From Halomonas sp. 'Soap Lake #6' (GTDB lineage: Bacteria; Pseudomonadota; Gammaproteobacteria; Pseudomonadales; Halomonadaceae): a DNA stretch of 64,000 nucleotides. Within the stretch, counting starts at the first letter, position 1, and every line of letters begins with the position of its first letter. The stretch spans positions 3,162,001 through 3,226,000 of the forward strand of contig NZ_CP020469.1 in the NCBI RefSeq assembly GCF_003031405.1, in the 5' to 3' direction. Positions 23,127-32,042 of the stretch are shown here, in pieces. The notes beneath the pieces are model-generated. The model was given only the letters and a program-made list of their open reading frames with translations. It had not been told where the DNA came from and searched no databases. The position numbers and the translations under genes were made by a program.

Positions 23127-23142
23127 TGGCACGGTGAGTGCA
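23127..23142 (+). promoter_or_regulatory. Sigma-54 promoter of crcZ
   Basis: TGGCACG-GTGA-GTGCA keeps the GG (-24) and GC (-12) with ten bases between. Transcription should begin near 23151-23153. Confidence 0.82.
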
Positions 23143-23151
23143 ATATTACTG

Positions 23152-23626
23152 GGTAAGAAAAATAAACTGGGCAACGCGGTCAGTCGCTAACAAAAACAAC
23201 ATGACACCGCCCGACCTAAGCCATAACAAAAACAACAAGGCTAGGCAGAGATAACAGCACCAACAAGAACAACAGGCTTGAGTCTCATTACTTGCACGCG
23301 CTATGCAGACGTTATGCAAAATAAGCGCAGCAAACAATAACAACAGCTAGCAAGAGCCCAAATGGACGCGACGTACAACAAGTTTTTTGCATACCAACAA
23401 AAATAATAGCAGAGCGTTTGTACACCCCGGAGCCAACAACAACTCGCCGGGTAGAAAAAGTTCGCGGTTGGATTATTGTTTTGAATACGAGGCGGTCGGA
23501 ATCAGACTGGTTTCACGCCTACCGACTGCGGTGCGTATTCAGGGCGATGTGCCATCATGAAGAAAAACAGCAGCATGGACGCTGATTGTCTACTTTATAG
23601 GGGAGGCTAACTTAGCCTCCCCTTTC
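23152..23626 (+). ncRNA. crcZ: CrcZ-like regulatory RNA that sequesters Hfq/Crc
   Basis: No protein gene is credible between cbrB and pcnB, yet the stretch starts at a sigma-54 promoter and ends at a terminator hairpin. It carries at least six A-rich CA motifs of the AAnAAnAA type: AACAAAAACAACA (23189), AACAAAAACAACAA (23225), CAACAAGAACAACA (23261), AAACAATAACAACA (23332), CCAACAAAAATAATAG (23394) and CAACAACAAC (23434); a weaker one is near 23559. Pseudomonas CrcZ is made from the same place, has the same promoter type and a similar number of motifs, and titrates Hfq/Crc to relieve catabolite repression. Predicted length is about 475 bases, somewhat longer than the ~400 of P. aeruginosa. 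Ends are approximate. Confidence 0.8.
23599..23625 (+). terminator. Terminator of the CrcZ candidate
   Basis: AGGGGAGGCTAA-CTTAGCCTCCCCT, a perfect GC-rich stem, followed by a short T run (TTTCC). Confidence 0.75.
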
Positions 23627-23758
23627 CGCGTTTAGTGGCTTTTGCTTTTACTAAACCCACCATAGACGCTTTGCAAGTTTTAAGGGGTCGGCTACACTCA
23701 GCAGCTTGCCGCTAATTTATATGGTCATTTTTTATACCCTGCGAGTCGATATCGTCGC

Positions 23759-25144
23759 ATGTTCAAAGGATTTACCCGTTTCTTACATAACCCGGGAGAG
23801 CAATTGAAATCCCTGCTCAATTCCCCAGTGGAAGCCTCAGAGGCTCTCAGTCCACGCATTATCCCGCGCTCCGAGCACCCCGTTTCTCGTCAGCAAATCA
23901 GCGATGCCGCTCTAAAAGTTCTTTATCGTCTGAACAGTGCCGGATTTGGCGCTTTCTTGGTCGGTGGCTGTATTCGTGATGCACTGTTGGGAAAAATGCC
24001 CAAAGATTTCGACGTGGCGACAAACGCCACGCCGGAGCAAGTGCGCGATCTGTTTCGTAATTCACGCATGATTGGACGGCGCTTTCGCATTGTGCACGTA
24101 CGCTTTGGCCGCGAAGTGATTGAGGTCACTACTTTCCGTGGTAAGCCCCAAGACGAGCACGGCGATCATATCGCCCAGCAATCCGACGCGGGCCTGCTTT
24201 TACGTGACAATGTGTGGGGCAATATTGAAGAGGACGCCCTACGCCGCGACTTTACCGTCAATGCGCTGTACTACAACATTGCAGACTTCACCATTCACGA
24301 TTTCGCGAATGGTGCGCGGGATATTAAGTCACGCACGCTACGTTTGATTGGTGACCCAGCAACACGTTACCGAGAAGACCCAGTGCGTATGCTAAGGGCC
24401 GTGCGTTTCGCCGCCAAGCTAGACTTCACCATCGATCCGGCTACCGAAGCCCCGATGTTTGACCTAGCACCGCTCTTATTGCAGATTCCGCCAGCACGTC
24501 TATTTGATGAGGTGCTTAAGCTATTCATGTCGGGGCATGGCTTGATCACCTTCCGTCTGCTCAGCCATTACAACCTATTTGGCATGCTTTTCCCCGAAGC
24601 AGAAGAAGCCATGGCAGACGCTGCCTGGGCCGAAGAGTTAATCGAGCTGGCACTGACGAATACCGATAAACGTATTGCTGAAGACCGTCCGGTTACCCCA
24701 GCCTTTTTGCTGGCTGCGTTTCTGTGGGCACCCGTAGCACACCGCCAAGCAGAGCTGGAGCGTGAAGGCATGCCCGCGATTCCTGCGCTGCAAACCGCTG
24801 CCCAAGAAGTAGTCTCTCGCCAACTTGAGCACACCTCGATCCCGAAGCGCTTCGGTATGCCCATGCGCGAGATCTGGGAACTGCAGACCCGCTTGCCCAT
24901 GCGCCGTGGCAAACGCGCTTTTCAGACCCGAGAACACCCTCGTTTTCGCGCCGCCTATGACTTGCTGCTACTGCGTGAGCAAGCAGGTGAATTACCGCGA
25001 GGCCTAGGGGATTGGTGGACAGCGTTTCAACAAGGCGACGAGCATGAGCAACGCCGCCTATTGCAAAAAGTGGGCAGCGATCCAGCGAGCCAAGGTGATC
25101 GACGTCGCAAAAAACGCCGCAAACCGCGTAAAGCAGACCCATGA
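23759..25144 (+). CDS. pcnB: Poly(A) polymerase I
   Basis: Adds 3' poly(A) tails that hasten RNA decay. 461 residues. The nucleotidyltransferase domain has FLVGGCIRDALLGKMPKDFDVAT with catalytic Asp83 and Asp85, then RRFRIVHVRFG and RRDFTVNALYYN. The RNA-binding part follows (REDPVRMLRAVRFAAKL). The C-terminus is strongly basic (DRRRKKRRKPRKADP), as is usual. The ATG at 23759 has no obvious ribosome site, so the true start could differ. It overlaps folK by four bases. Confidence 0.94.
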   Translation: MFKGFTRFLHNPGEQLKSLLNSPVEASEALSPRIIPRSEHPVSRQQISDAALKVLYRLNSAGFGAFLVGGCIRDALLGKMPKDFDVATNATPEQVRDLFRNSRMIGRRFRIVHVRFGREVIEVTTFRGKPQDEHGDHIAQQSDAGLLLRDNVWGNIEEDALRRDFTVNALYYNIADFTIHDFANGARDIKSRTLRLIGDPATRYREDPVRMLRAVRFAAKLDFTIDPATEAPMFDLAPLLLQIPPARLFDEVLKLFMSGHGLITFRLLSHYNLFGMLFPEAEEAMADAAWAEELIELALTNTDKRIAEDRPVTPAFLLAAFLWAPVAHRQAELEREGMPAIPALQTAAQEVVSRQLEHTSIPKRFGMPMREIWELQTRLPMRRGKRAFQTREHPRFRAAYDLLLLREQAGELPRGLGDWWTAFQQGDEHEQRRLLQKVGSDPASQGDRRRKKRRKPRKADP

Positions 25145-25677
25145 GTGTCACGATGGAGCTTGCCTACATTGGCCTAGGTAGCAATCTGGAAAACCCCATT
25201 GCGCAAGTTCACCACGCGCTTACTGAGCTAGGGCAACTGCCGCTTAGTCAATTAGTAGCATGCTCCTCACTCTATGCCACCCCTCCCGTAGGGCCCCAAG
25301 ACCAGCCCGATTTTATTAATGCGGTCGCTGCTATTGAAACAGCGCTCTCACCTCTGGCGCTGCTCGACCAACTACAGGCCTTAGAGCAGAGCCATCGACG
25401 CCAGCGTTTACGTCACTGGGGCCCGCGCACGCTTGATTTAGACCTACTCCTCTATGGGCAGCAGACGATTAAACACCCACGACTGCGGGTCCCCCACGCT
25501 CATATGCATGAGCGTGCCTTTGTATTGGTGCCACTAGCAGAAGTAGCCGCAGGTCAATCGCCCCTGCTGTACCAGCAGTCGCTGGATCATTGGCTGGCTC
25601 ATCTAGATCACTCCTCGATCAAACGCTTAGGCCACACTGAGCTACTCGCAGATGCCACCACCACTGCTACCGTCTGA
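25141..25677 (+). CDS. folK: HPPK, folate biosynthesis pyrophosphokinase
   Basis: Transfers pyrophosphate from ATP to 6-hydroxymethyl-dihydropterin, a step in folate synthesis. 178 residues: AYIGLGSNLENP at the N-terminus, SSLYATPPVGPQDQPDFINAV, and the HPPK signature RHWGPRTLDLDLLLYG with PRLRVPHAHMHERAFVLVPLAE. Coupled to pcnB by an ATGA overlap, the usual pcnB-folK arrangement. Confidence 0.95.
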   Translation: MSVTMELAYIGLGSNLENPIAQVHHALTELGQLPLSQLVACSSLYATPPVGPQDQPDFINAVAAIETALSPLALLDQLQALEQSHRRQRLRHWGPRTLDLDLLLYGQQTIKHPRLRVPHAHMHERAFVLVPLAEVAAGQSPLLYQQSLDHWLAHLDHSSIKRLGHTELLADATTTATV

Positions 25678-25813
25678 CACAAATCTCGACACCAAGCCCC
25701 CATTCAGGTAACAATTACCGGTTATGCCACTTCACGTATGCAAGGATGCAGCGTTAATGATGGCCGGCTTCCTATGAGACGCATCGGCCCCACGTAGAAA
25801 ATGAGAGCACGCC

Positions 25814-26605
25814 ATGAAAACCGTCACCCTGAGCACTCTGCAGGCGTACAAACGCGCCGGCGAAACGTTCAGTTGCCTGACCGCTTATGATGCCTCCTTT
25901 GCCCATGCTGCCAGCGATGCAGGCGTTGATGTCCTACTGGTAGGCGACTCCCTAGGCATGGTCCTGCAAGGGCACAACAGCACGCTACCCGTTACCATCG
26001 ATGATATTTGCTACCACACCCGCTGTGCGGCACGAGGCAAAGGCCACAGTCTGCTGATGGTTGACTTGCCATTTATGAGCAATGCCACTACCGAACGCCT
26101 ACTGGAAGATTCTGCCGCCTTAATGCGTGCCGGTGCCGAGCTGGTCAAAGTAGAAGGTGAAGCATGGATGGCCGACGGTATCCGCGAGATGACTCGCCGC
26201 GGTGTTCCGGTATGTGCCCACTTGGGACTAACCCCACAAACCGTCTATCAGTTAGGCGGCTATAAAGTACAGGGCCGTGAAGCTGCCCAGGCCGAGCAAA
26301 TCATCAACGATGCCAAAGTGCTGGTTGAGGCTGGCGCCTCGGTGATTCTACTGGAGTGCGTACCAGCAAGCTTAGGTAAAGCCGTTACCGAAGCCCTAGA
26401 CGTGCCAGTGATTGGTATTGGCGCAGGCCCAGACACCGACGGCCAAATACTGGTAATGCACGATGTGCTGGGCGTTACCAACGGCCGCACACCGCGCTTC
26501 GTCAAAAACTTTATGGTCGACGCTGATAGCATTCAAAACGCTTTTCAGAACTACCATGAAGCAGTCAAAACCCGTGCCTTCCCAGCACCGGAACACTGCT
26601 TTTAA
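25814..26605 (+). CDS. panB: Ketopantoate hydroxymethyltransferase
   Basis: First committed step of pantothenate (CoA precursor) synthesis: transfers a hydroxymethyl group to 2-oxoisovalerate. 263 residues of the TIM-barrel family. Visible are LTAYDASFAHAASDAGVDVLLVGDSLGMVLQGH (metal ligands Asp in VGDS), DLPFMS, VKVEGE with the active-site Glu/Lys area, CAHLGLTPQ and LLECVP. The 136-base gap after folK shows no terminator, so it may be co-transcribed with folK or have its own promoter. Confidence 0.95.
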   Translation: MKTVTLSTLQAYKRAGETFSCLTAYDASFAHAASDAGVDVLLVGDSLGMVLQGHNSTLPVTIDDICYHTRCAARGKGHSLLMVDLPFMSNATTERLLEDSAALMRAGAELVKVEGEAWMADGIREMTRRGVPVCAHLGLTPQTVYQLGGYKVQGREAAQAEQIINDAKVLVEAGASVILLECVPASLGKAVTEALDVPVIGIGAGPDTDGQILVMHDVLGVTNGRTPRFVKNFMVDADSIQNAFQNYHEAVKTRAFPAPEHCF

Positions 26606-26650
26606 GTAGTGCCTTCGGCTTTTTTGCAGCCTATAAATGATACTTCTCTT

Positions 26651-27520
26651 ATGCACACTTTGCGAGATATCAACGACCTACGCAGTACCATCCGCGAGCA
26701 CCGTTTGGGTGGTAAACGGATTGCACTGGTGCCCACGATGGGCAACCTCCACAAAGGCCACTTAGCACTCGTATCTCAAGCCCGTCAGCATGCCGACATC
26801 GTAGTGGCCAGCCTGTTTGTGAATCCCATGCAGTTTGGCCCCGGTGAAGACCTGGATGCTTACCCGCGTACATTTGAAGCGGACCACGCACAGCTAACTG
26901 ATGCAGGCTGCGATATCTTGTTCGCTCCAACCGTTAGCGCGCTTTACCCTAATGGTCTGTCTGCCCAAACAACAGTACATGTGCCTGAGGTGGGAGAAGG
27001 CCTCTGCGGCGGTTCGCGACCTGGGCATTTCGATGGTGTGTCCACCGTGGTGAGCATGCTGTTTAACCTGGTGCAGCCTGACATTGCTTGCTTTGGCGAG
27101 AAGGATTACCAGCAGCTAGCGGTAATTCGCAAGCTGGTGAGTGACCTGCATATGCCTATTGAAATTATCGGCGTACCTATTGTGCGGGCAGAGGATGGCC
27201 TTGCGCTCTCTTCACGCAATGGCTACCTCAACAAGCAAGAACGCGCTACGGCTCCGGCTCTCTATCGAACCCTTTGCACACTAAGGGACGCATTAGAGCG
27301 CGGCGAATGCGCCAAACAGGTACTACAACGTGGCAAAACGACACTGTATGATGCTGGTTTTACGCCCGATTACCTTGAGCTACGTGATACTACCCTTGGC
27401 CCGGTGACTTCCGCAACGCGCCAAGCGGTAATCCTAGCCGCCGCGAAACTCGGCCCTGCTCGGCTTATCGACAACCTCAGCGTGCAGCTACCAAATGCTG
27501 CTACTGACGCTAGCCGCTAG
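26651..27520 (+). CDS. panC: Pantothenate synthetase
   Basis: Joins pantoate and beta-alanine with ATP. 289 residues from ATG 26651; an upstream GTG at 26609 in frame would add 14 residues not typical of the family. Visible are [16 protein letters not shown] (HIGH-like motif at 34-37), [52 protein letters not shown] and LSSRNGYL, all standard. Follows panB directly. Confidence 0.95.
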   Translation: MHTLRDINDLRSTIREHRLGGKRIALVPTMGNLHKGHLALVSQARQHADIVVASLFVNPMQFGPGEDLDAYPRTFEADHAQLTDAGCDILFAPTVSALYPNGLSAQTTVHVPEVGEGLCGGSRPGHFDGVSTVVSMLFNLVQPDIACFGEKDYQQLAVIRKLVSDLHMPIEIIGVPIVRAEDGLALSSRNGYLNKQERATAPALYRTLCTLRDALERGECAKQVLQRGKTTLYDAGFTPDYLELRDTTLGPVTSATRQAVILAAAKLGPARLIDNLSVQLPNAATDASR

Positions 27521-27546
27521 GCTAGCTTCGTTATCCAGGAGTTACC

Positions 27547-27927
27547 ATGCAAACCATTATGCTCAAAGCCAAGCTGCATATGGCCCGCGTTACCCATGCG
27601 GTACTCAACTACGAAGGTTCCTGCGCTATCGACGGTGACCTGCTCGATATGGCTGGTATTCGAGAAAACGAACAGATTCAGATTTATAACGTAGAAAACG
27701 GCGAGCGTTTTACTACTTACGCCATTCGTGGCGAAGAAGGCTCCCGTTTGATCTCTATTAATGGTGCGGCTGCGCATTTAGCTGCACCAGGACACCGTAT
27801 TATTATTTGCAGTTATGCTCACTACTCCGAAGCTGAACTTGATAATCACCAGCCTGCCCTCGTGTATTTGCAGGAAGGTAACCACGTGAGCCATACCAGC
27901 AATGCAATTCCTGTGCAGTTAGCATAA
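27547..27927 (+). CDS. panD: Aspartate 1-decarboxylase
   Basis: Makes beta-alanine from aspartate. The 126-residue proenzyme has the self-cleavage site YEGS-CAID with Gly24-Ser25, where Ser25 becomes the pyruvoyl cofactor. Other marks are [14 protein letters not shown] and [13 protein letters not shown] lies upstream of the ATG. Completes the panBCD set. Its stop codon is at the joint of two 21-bp tandem units. Confidence 0.95.
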   Translation: MQTIMLKAKLHMARVTHAVLNYEGSCAIDGDLLDMAGIRENEQIQIYNVENGERFTTYAIRGEEGSRLISINGAAAHLAAPGHRIIICSYAHYSEAELDNHQPALVYLQEGNHVSHTSNAIPVQLA

Positions 27928-27947
27928 ATTCCTGTGTAGCTAGCATA
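27906..27947 (+). repeat. 21-bp tandem duplication at the panD stop
   Basis: AATTCCTGTGCAGTTAGCAT(A) and AATTCCTGTGTAGCTAGCAT(A) are adjacent and differ at two positions. The panD TAA is at 27925-27927. Confidence 0.9.
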
Positions 27948-27978
27948 AGGCGCATGACTGAGCAAGCGCACTTGTTAA

Positions 27979-28002
27979 CGGGCCTTTAATCGGCCCGTTT
28001 TT
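27979..28002 (+). terminator. Terminator of the pan operon
   Basis: CGGGCC-TTTAATC-GGCCCG followed by TTTTTAT. Confidence 0.88.
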
Positions 28003-28158
28003 ATTTGCCCGAAATTGCGTATTGCCGCAATGCACTCCCTTCCCCTATGCTGACAGTAAGTTTGACAAAACACGGCTGACAAAAATGGATGGGCAGCGAT
28101 ACTTACGCTGACCTATCGTCAATCGGACCGTTGCGTTACTTACCCAAGGAGTCATCGT

Positions 28159-29337
28159 ATGCAAGACGTGGTTATCGTTGCAGCACGCCGCACCGCCGTA
28201 GGCAGTTTTGGTGGATCGCTTGCCGGCATTCCTGCCAGTGACTTAGGTGCACTGGTAATTAAAGACATCCTTGCTACTACGGGCGTTGCACCCGAGCAGA
28301 TTGACGAAGTGCTGCTTGGCCAAGTACTAACCGCCGGCGTGGGCCAAAACCCAGCTCGCCAAGCGGCAATTAAGGCAGGTCTTCCCGACTCCGTACCAGC
28401 AATGACGATTAACAAAGTGTGCGGCTCTGGCTTGAAAGCACTGCACCTGGCCACTCAAGCTATCCGCTGCGGTGATGCGGAAATTATTTTGGCTGGCGGT
28501 CAGGAGAACATGTCAGCATCGCCCCATATTTTGCCTAATTCCCGTAATGGGCAACGTATGGGTGACTGGAAAGCCATCGACTCGATGGTACATGACGGCT
28601 TATGGGATGCCTTTAACAACTACCACATGGGCATTACCGCAGAAAACTTGGCGGAAAAATACAGCATCACACGTGAAGCAATGGACGAATTTGCCGCCGC
28701 TTCCCAGCAAAAAGCTGCTACTGCGATTAAAGAGGGTAAGTTCAAAGGGCAAATCGTGCCTGTTGAAATCCCCCAACGCAAAGGTGATCCGGTAGTGTTT
28801 GATACCGACGAAAACCCGCGCGAAGTAACAGCCGAGAAACTCAGCGGCATGCGTCCAGCGTTTAAGAAAGACGGTACCGTTACTGCTGGTAACGCCTCAT
28901 CACTCAACGATGGCGCAGCCGTCGTTATGCTCTGTTCCGCTGAAAAAGCTAAAGAGCTGGGCTTAGAGCCACTGGCACGTATTGCGGCTTACGCTAACGC
29001 TGGCGTCGATCCTGCCATCATGGGCATTGGTCCCGCACCTGCAACCCGCCGCTGTCTGGAAAAAGCGGGCTGGAGCCTGGACGACCTAGACTTGGTTGAA
29101 GCCAACGAAGCATTCGCTGCACAGGCACTTTCCGTGAACAAAGAGCTTGGCTGGGATACCTCCAAAGTCAATGTTAACGGCGGTGCTATTGCCATTGGCC
29201 ACCCTATTGGCGCTTCCGGCTGCCGAGTGCTGATCACTCTACTGCATGAAATGATTGCCCGCGATGCTAAAAAGGGCCTTGCAACGCTGTGTATTGGCGG
29301 TGGCCAAGGGGTAGCGCTAGCTATTGAGCGCTCCTAG
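28159..29337 (+). CDS. Acetyl-CoA C-acetyltransferase (thiolase)
   Basis: Condenses two acetyl-CoA into acetoacetyl-CoA, or the reverse. 392 residues, starting at ATG 28159 behind AAGGAG. Nucleophile Cys88 is in [11 protein letters not shown]. The C-terminal [16 protein letters not shown] and [13 protein letters not shown] carry the catalytic His and second Cys. This is the biosynthetic PhaA/AtoB type often used for PHB or acetoacetate metabolism; phaB and phaC are not in the window, so its pathway is inferred only. It would also use the acetoacetate/acetyl-CoA made by the HMG-CoA lyase encoded at 35611. Confidence 0.94.
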   Translation: MQDVVIVAARRTAVGSFGGSLAGIPASDLGALVIKDILATTGVAPEQIDEVLLGQVLTAGVGQNPARQAAIKAGLPDSVPAMTINKVCGSGLKALHLATQAIRCGDAEIILAGGQENMSASPHILPNSRNGQRMGDWKAIDSMVHDGLWDAFNNYHMGITAENLAEKYSITREAMDEFAAASQQKAATAIKEGKFKGQIVPVEIPQRKGDPVVFDTDENPREVTAEKLSGMRPAFKKDGTVTAGNASSLNDGAAVVMLCSAEKAKELGLEPLARIAAYANAGVDPAIMGIGPAPATRRCLEKAGWSLDDLDLVEANEAFAAQALSVNKELGWDTSKVNVNGGAIAIGHPIGASGCRVLITLLHEMIARDAKKGLATLCIGGGQGVALAIERS

Positions 29338-29355
29338 GCTATTGAGCATTTCTAG
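29320..29355 (+). repeat. 18-bp in-frame duplication of the thiolase 3' end
   Basis: GCTATTGAGCGCTCCTAG is followed at once by GCTATTGAGCATTTCTAG. Both units are in the thiolase frame and both end in TAG, so read-through would add only AIEHF. Confidence 0.9.
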
Positions 29356-29462
29356 CAACTCATCGATCGCAATTTATGAATGTGGTCGATGAGAGTAATC
29401 GCTAACGATACGCTGCACATAATGCGTTTGAAATATGTCACATGGAGTGGCACTGTCCACAA

Positions 29463-29489
29463 AAATGCCCCGCCTGAAGCGGGGCATTT
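29463..29489 (+). terminator. Terminator after thiolase gene (possibly bidirectional)
   Basis: AAATGCCCCGC-CTGAA-GCGGGGCATTT with A/T flanks, between the thiolase gene and the convergent acidic-protein gene. Confidence 0.85.
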
Positions 29490-29540
29490 CTTAGCTCATC
29501 CATGAGCTGGGGTAGAAGTTAATCCTTTCGCAGTTATGGG

Positions 29541-29840
29541 TTACCAGCCGGAGTCATCTTCCTCCTCTGTTTCCCACTCATCCTGCTCTTCTTCCTCCTC
29601 TTCATAAGTGAACTCTTGCTCTTCCTCTTCATATTCGGTAGTTACACCGTCCTGGGTTGTACCATGCTCTTGCTCAGAGTCGAAAGAGTTAAAGGCGCCT
29701 TGCTCATCCTGCGTTGTTTCTTCTTGCGGAGTAGGCTCATACTCGTCGTTACCTTCCATGCCAGCAAATGCTAGCGGGCTGGCGATTAAACCGAAAGATA
29801 CGCCTAGGATGCCAAGTTTCTTGAGAGCTTCCTTCTTCAT
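29541..29840 (-). CDS. Secreted, extremely acidic low-complexity protein
   Basis: 99 residues. Start is ATG 29840, with AGGAGG seven bases upstream; a frame running to 29969 lacks this. A lysine-rich signal peptide (MKKEALKKLGIL...ASPLAFA) is followed by a mature part made mostly of Glu, Asp, Gln and Thr, with runs such as YEEEEQEFTYEEEEEEQDEW and a DDSGW tail. Negative charge is a known salt adaptation, but this composition goes well beyond that and suggests a disordered periplasmic or exported polyanion. I do not recognise a family. The 288 bases upstream of it (29841-30128) hold its promoter region and the TRAP-operon terminator but no other gene that I can see. Confidence 0.7.
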   Translation of the reverse strand: MKKEALKKLGILGVSFGLIASPLAFAGMEGNDEYEPTPQEETTQDEQGAFNSFDSEQEHGTTQDGVTTEYEEEEQEFTYEEEEEEQDEWETEEEDDSGW

Positions 29841-30092
29841 GATCGTGCCTCCTGATATGGCTTCGCTTTCATTTCCATATTTAAAACTGTGATTTAAAAA
29901 CTGTGCTGATGGTAAGAGCGTCGTGTCTTCCTGACGTTTCACTCTTATCAAAACTATTGCAGACGCCATACCAACTCATACCAAAGAAATAAAAACAATT
30001 TAAAATACAACTCCTTAAAGAATAACAACGCGTGCCAATACTATTATCAATCGACATTTAATTAGTATTTTATTGTTTATTAATGACACATG

Positions 30093-30120
30093 AGCCCCGC
30101 TGCATCATGCCAGCGGGGCT
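30093..30120 (-). terminator. Hairpin after the TRAP transporter operon
   Basis: AGCCCCGCTG-CATCATGC-CAGCGGGGCT, about ten bases past the dctM stop on the minus strand. No clear T run follows, so a terminator is likely but not certain. Confidence 0.6.
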
Positions 30121-30128
30121 AGTAGAGC

Positions 30129-31424
30129 CTAATACCCCATCACGCCAGGTAACCATGTCGCCAGCCCAGGCACCGCGATCAATAGCAAAATGGTGGCAAT
30201 AATCGGCAGCAAGAAAGGTATTATCGCCCTAACTACCTGTCCGTAGCGTAATCGTGTGATCCCTACCATTAGGAACAGTACCGTGCCAAACGGCGGTGTT
30301 ATCACTCCCACTGAAAGGGTGATCACCATCACAATGCCGAAGTGAACGGGATCCAGGCCAGCGCTTAAGGCGGCGGGCACCACAATCGGGGTGAAGATCA
30401 GAATGCTTTCAATCACCGACATAAAGCAGCCGATCAGCAGGAAGAACAGTGCAAAGCAGAGCAGTAGTACAAACATTGGCATATCAATGCTCGCCACCTG
30501 CCCCGCCAATGCCTGGGGAATCCCCATGCGCACTAAGATCCAACCATAGAAGCTGGAAACGGCGATAATCAGCAGAATCACCGCGCTAAACATCAAGGTG
30601 CGGCGAAAGGCATTATAGAGATCACGCAAGTTCAAATCACGGTAGATAAGCCCGCCCAAAATCACTGCGTACAGAGAGGCAATGGCGCCTGCTTCTGTGG
30701 GAGTAAAAAAGCCCCCCCAAATCCCGCCGACGATGATCGCTGGCATCATCATCGGCAGGATGGCACGCTTGCCGGTGCGAGCAACTTCACAGGCATCAAA
30801 GGGCGTCGGTTTGGGCATCACCACCTTGCCGGTAGTTCCCAGCAGTACCGTCATTCCCATCAGCAGCAGCGCCATCAAAATACCCGGCAGCAGGCCCGCC
30901 ATAAATAGCCCACCAATGCTCACATTGGCCAGCCAGCCATAAACCACCAGAGCAATACTGGGCGGCAGAATGGGGCCAATAACACTGGAAGCCGCCGTCA
31001 CACCGGTGGAATAACCCAGCTCGTAGCCACGCTCTTTCATGGCTTTAATTTCTATACTGCCAAGCCCAGCAGCATCAGCTACCGCAGTACCGGACATGGT
31101 TGCGAAAATAGAGCTGGCCACCACATTAGCGTGGCCAAGGCCACCCTTGGTAAAGCCCACAAGCGCAGTGGCGAAGTCAAAAATCCGTGTGGTCGTAGAG
31201 CCAATATTCATAATATTGGCCGCCAAGATAAATAGCGGTATCGCAAGCAAAGTGAAGTTATTGAGTGTCTGCACCATACGCAGCGATAACAGCTCGACAG
31301 GCAACCCACCCGCCCCCGTAACTCCAAGAGCAATAAACGAGGTAACGCCGATAGCAACCACTACGGGCAAGCCAATCGCCATCAGCACCAATAGCCCGCC
31401 AACAAAAATCAGTAGCTCGGTCAT
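30129..31424 (-). CDS. dctM: TRAP transporter large permease, DctM family
   Basis: The 431-residue, ~12-helix membrane subunit that carries out sodium-driven uptake of the ligand delivered by DctP. It has the family's glycine/serine-rich helices, such as NIMNIGSTTTRIFDFATALVGFTKGGLGHANVVASSIFATMSGTAVADAAGLG and the VIGPILPPSIALVVYG loop. Its ATG overlaps the dctQ stop by four bases, with GAGGAG upstream. Last gene of the dctPQM operon. Confidence 0.94.
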   Translation of the reverse strand: MTELLIFVGGLLVLMAIGLPVVVAIGVTSFIALGVTGAGGLPVELLSLRMVQTLNNFTLLAIPLFILAANIMNIGSTTTRIFDFATALVGFTKGGLGHANVVASSIFATMSGTAVADAAGLGSIEIKAMKERGYELGYSTGVTAASSVIGPILPPSIALVVYGWLANVSIGGLFMAGLLPGILMALLLMGMTVLLGTTGKVVMPKPTPFDACEVARTGKRAILPMMMPAIIVGGIWGGFFTPTEAGAIASLYAVILGGLIYRDLNLRDLYNAFRRTLMFSAVILLIIAVSSFYGWILVRMGIPQALAGQVASIDMPMFVLLLCFALFFLLIGCFMSVIESILIFTPIVVPAALSAGLDPVHFGIVMVITLSVGVITPPFGTVLFLMVGITRLRYGQVVRAIIPFLLPIIATILLLIAVPGLATWLPGVMGY

Positions 31425-31960
31425 GACTTAGTCTCCTCTTCACGAGGCGCTTCTAGCCAAGCTACTGGGCCGCGTAGCGTTTGCCATACCGCAATCAGCG
31501 CCATACCCGCAAAGCTGAAGAAAATACCGTAATAGAGGTAGCTGAAACTAATGCTCAAAGAGACCGTTTTATTGTTGGAACTCATATCCGACATAATCCA
31601 AGCGCCCCAAGCGGCGAGTACAAAAAAACCACAGGAGATAAGCGCAGTGATCCGGTATTGCACATTTTTACCCAAGCCAGAAAGCCGGTGACTGAATAGA
31701 TCCACTACTAAATGCTCGCTGCGTACCCAGGCTGATAGCGACCCAAACCCAATGGCATAGATAGCCAATAGGGAGGCCACCTCTTCAGTCCAGGGCATGC
31801 CCAGTCCCAATAAGTCTCTTGCCACCACTGCCGATACAATCAGCAGCAAGATAGCGGCAACTAATGCTACCCCTATGCCATCACAAAGCCGGGTTAAGTA
31901 GCGCAACATATAGAAAGCAATTCGATCTGGCCCTTTTTGGGGCGCTACTGCGTTATCCAC
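31421..31960 (-). CDS. dctQ: TRAP transporter small permease, DctQ family
   Basis: 179 residues with four predicted membrane helices. The family marks are DLLGLGMPWTEEVASLLAIYAIGFGSLSAWVRSEHLVVDL and a C-terminal AGMALIAVWQTLRG. It starts with GTG at 31960, preceded by GAGGAG. It pairs with the large subunit DctM in the membrane. Confidence 0.9.
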   Translation of the reverse strand: MDNAVAPQKGPDRIAFYMLRYLTRLCDGIGVALVAAILLLIVSAVVARDLLGLGMPWTEEVASLLAIYAIGFGSLSAWVRSEHLVVDLFSHRLSGLGKNVQYRITALISCGFFVLAAWGAWIMSDMSSNNKTVSLSISFSYLYYGIFFSFAGMALIAVWQTLRGPVAWLEAPREEETKS

Positions 31961-32042
31961 AGAAAAAACTCCTCGATGTTTACCAGCGTGAGAAACGTCA
32001 ACGACGGCCCAGTGGACCGCCGCTGCTCGTTTAATACACGCC

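Noticed and set aside
23146..23343. Cys-rich 65-residue minus-strand frame
   Set aside because: It is antisense to the CrcZ candidate; its composition comes from the complement of the A-rich motifs, and it has no ribosome site.
24693..25151. 152-residue minus-strand frame opposite pcnB
   Set aside because: Shadow of pcnB, which is supported by catalytic motifs and gene order.
28060..28100. Sigma-70 promoter for the thiolase gene (TTGACA near 28072)
   Set aside because: The hexamer is good but no acceptable -10 lies 16-18 bases downstream, so I do not list it.
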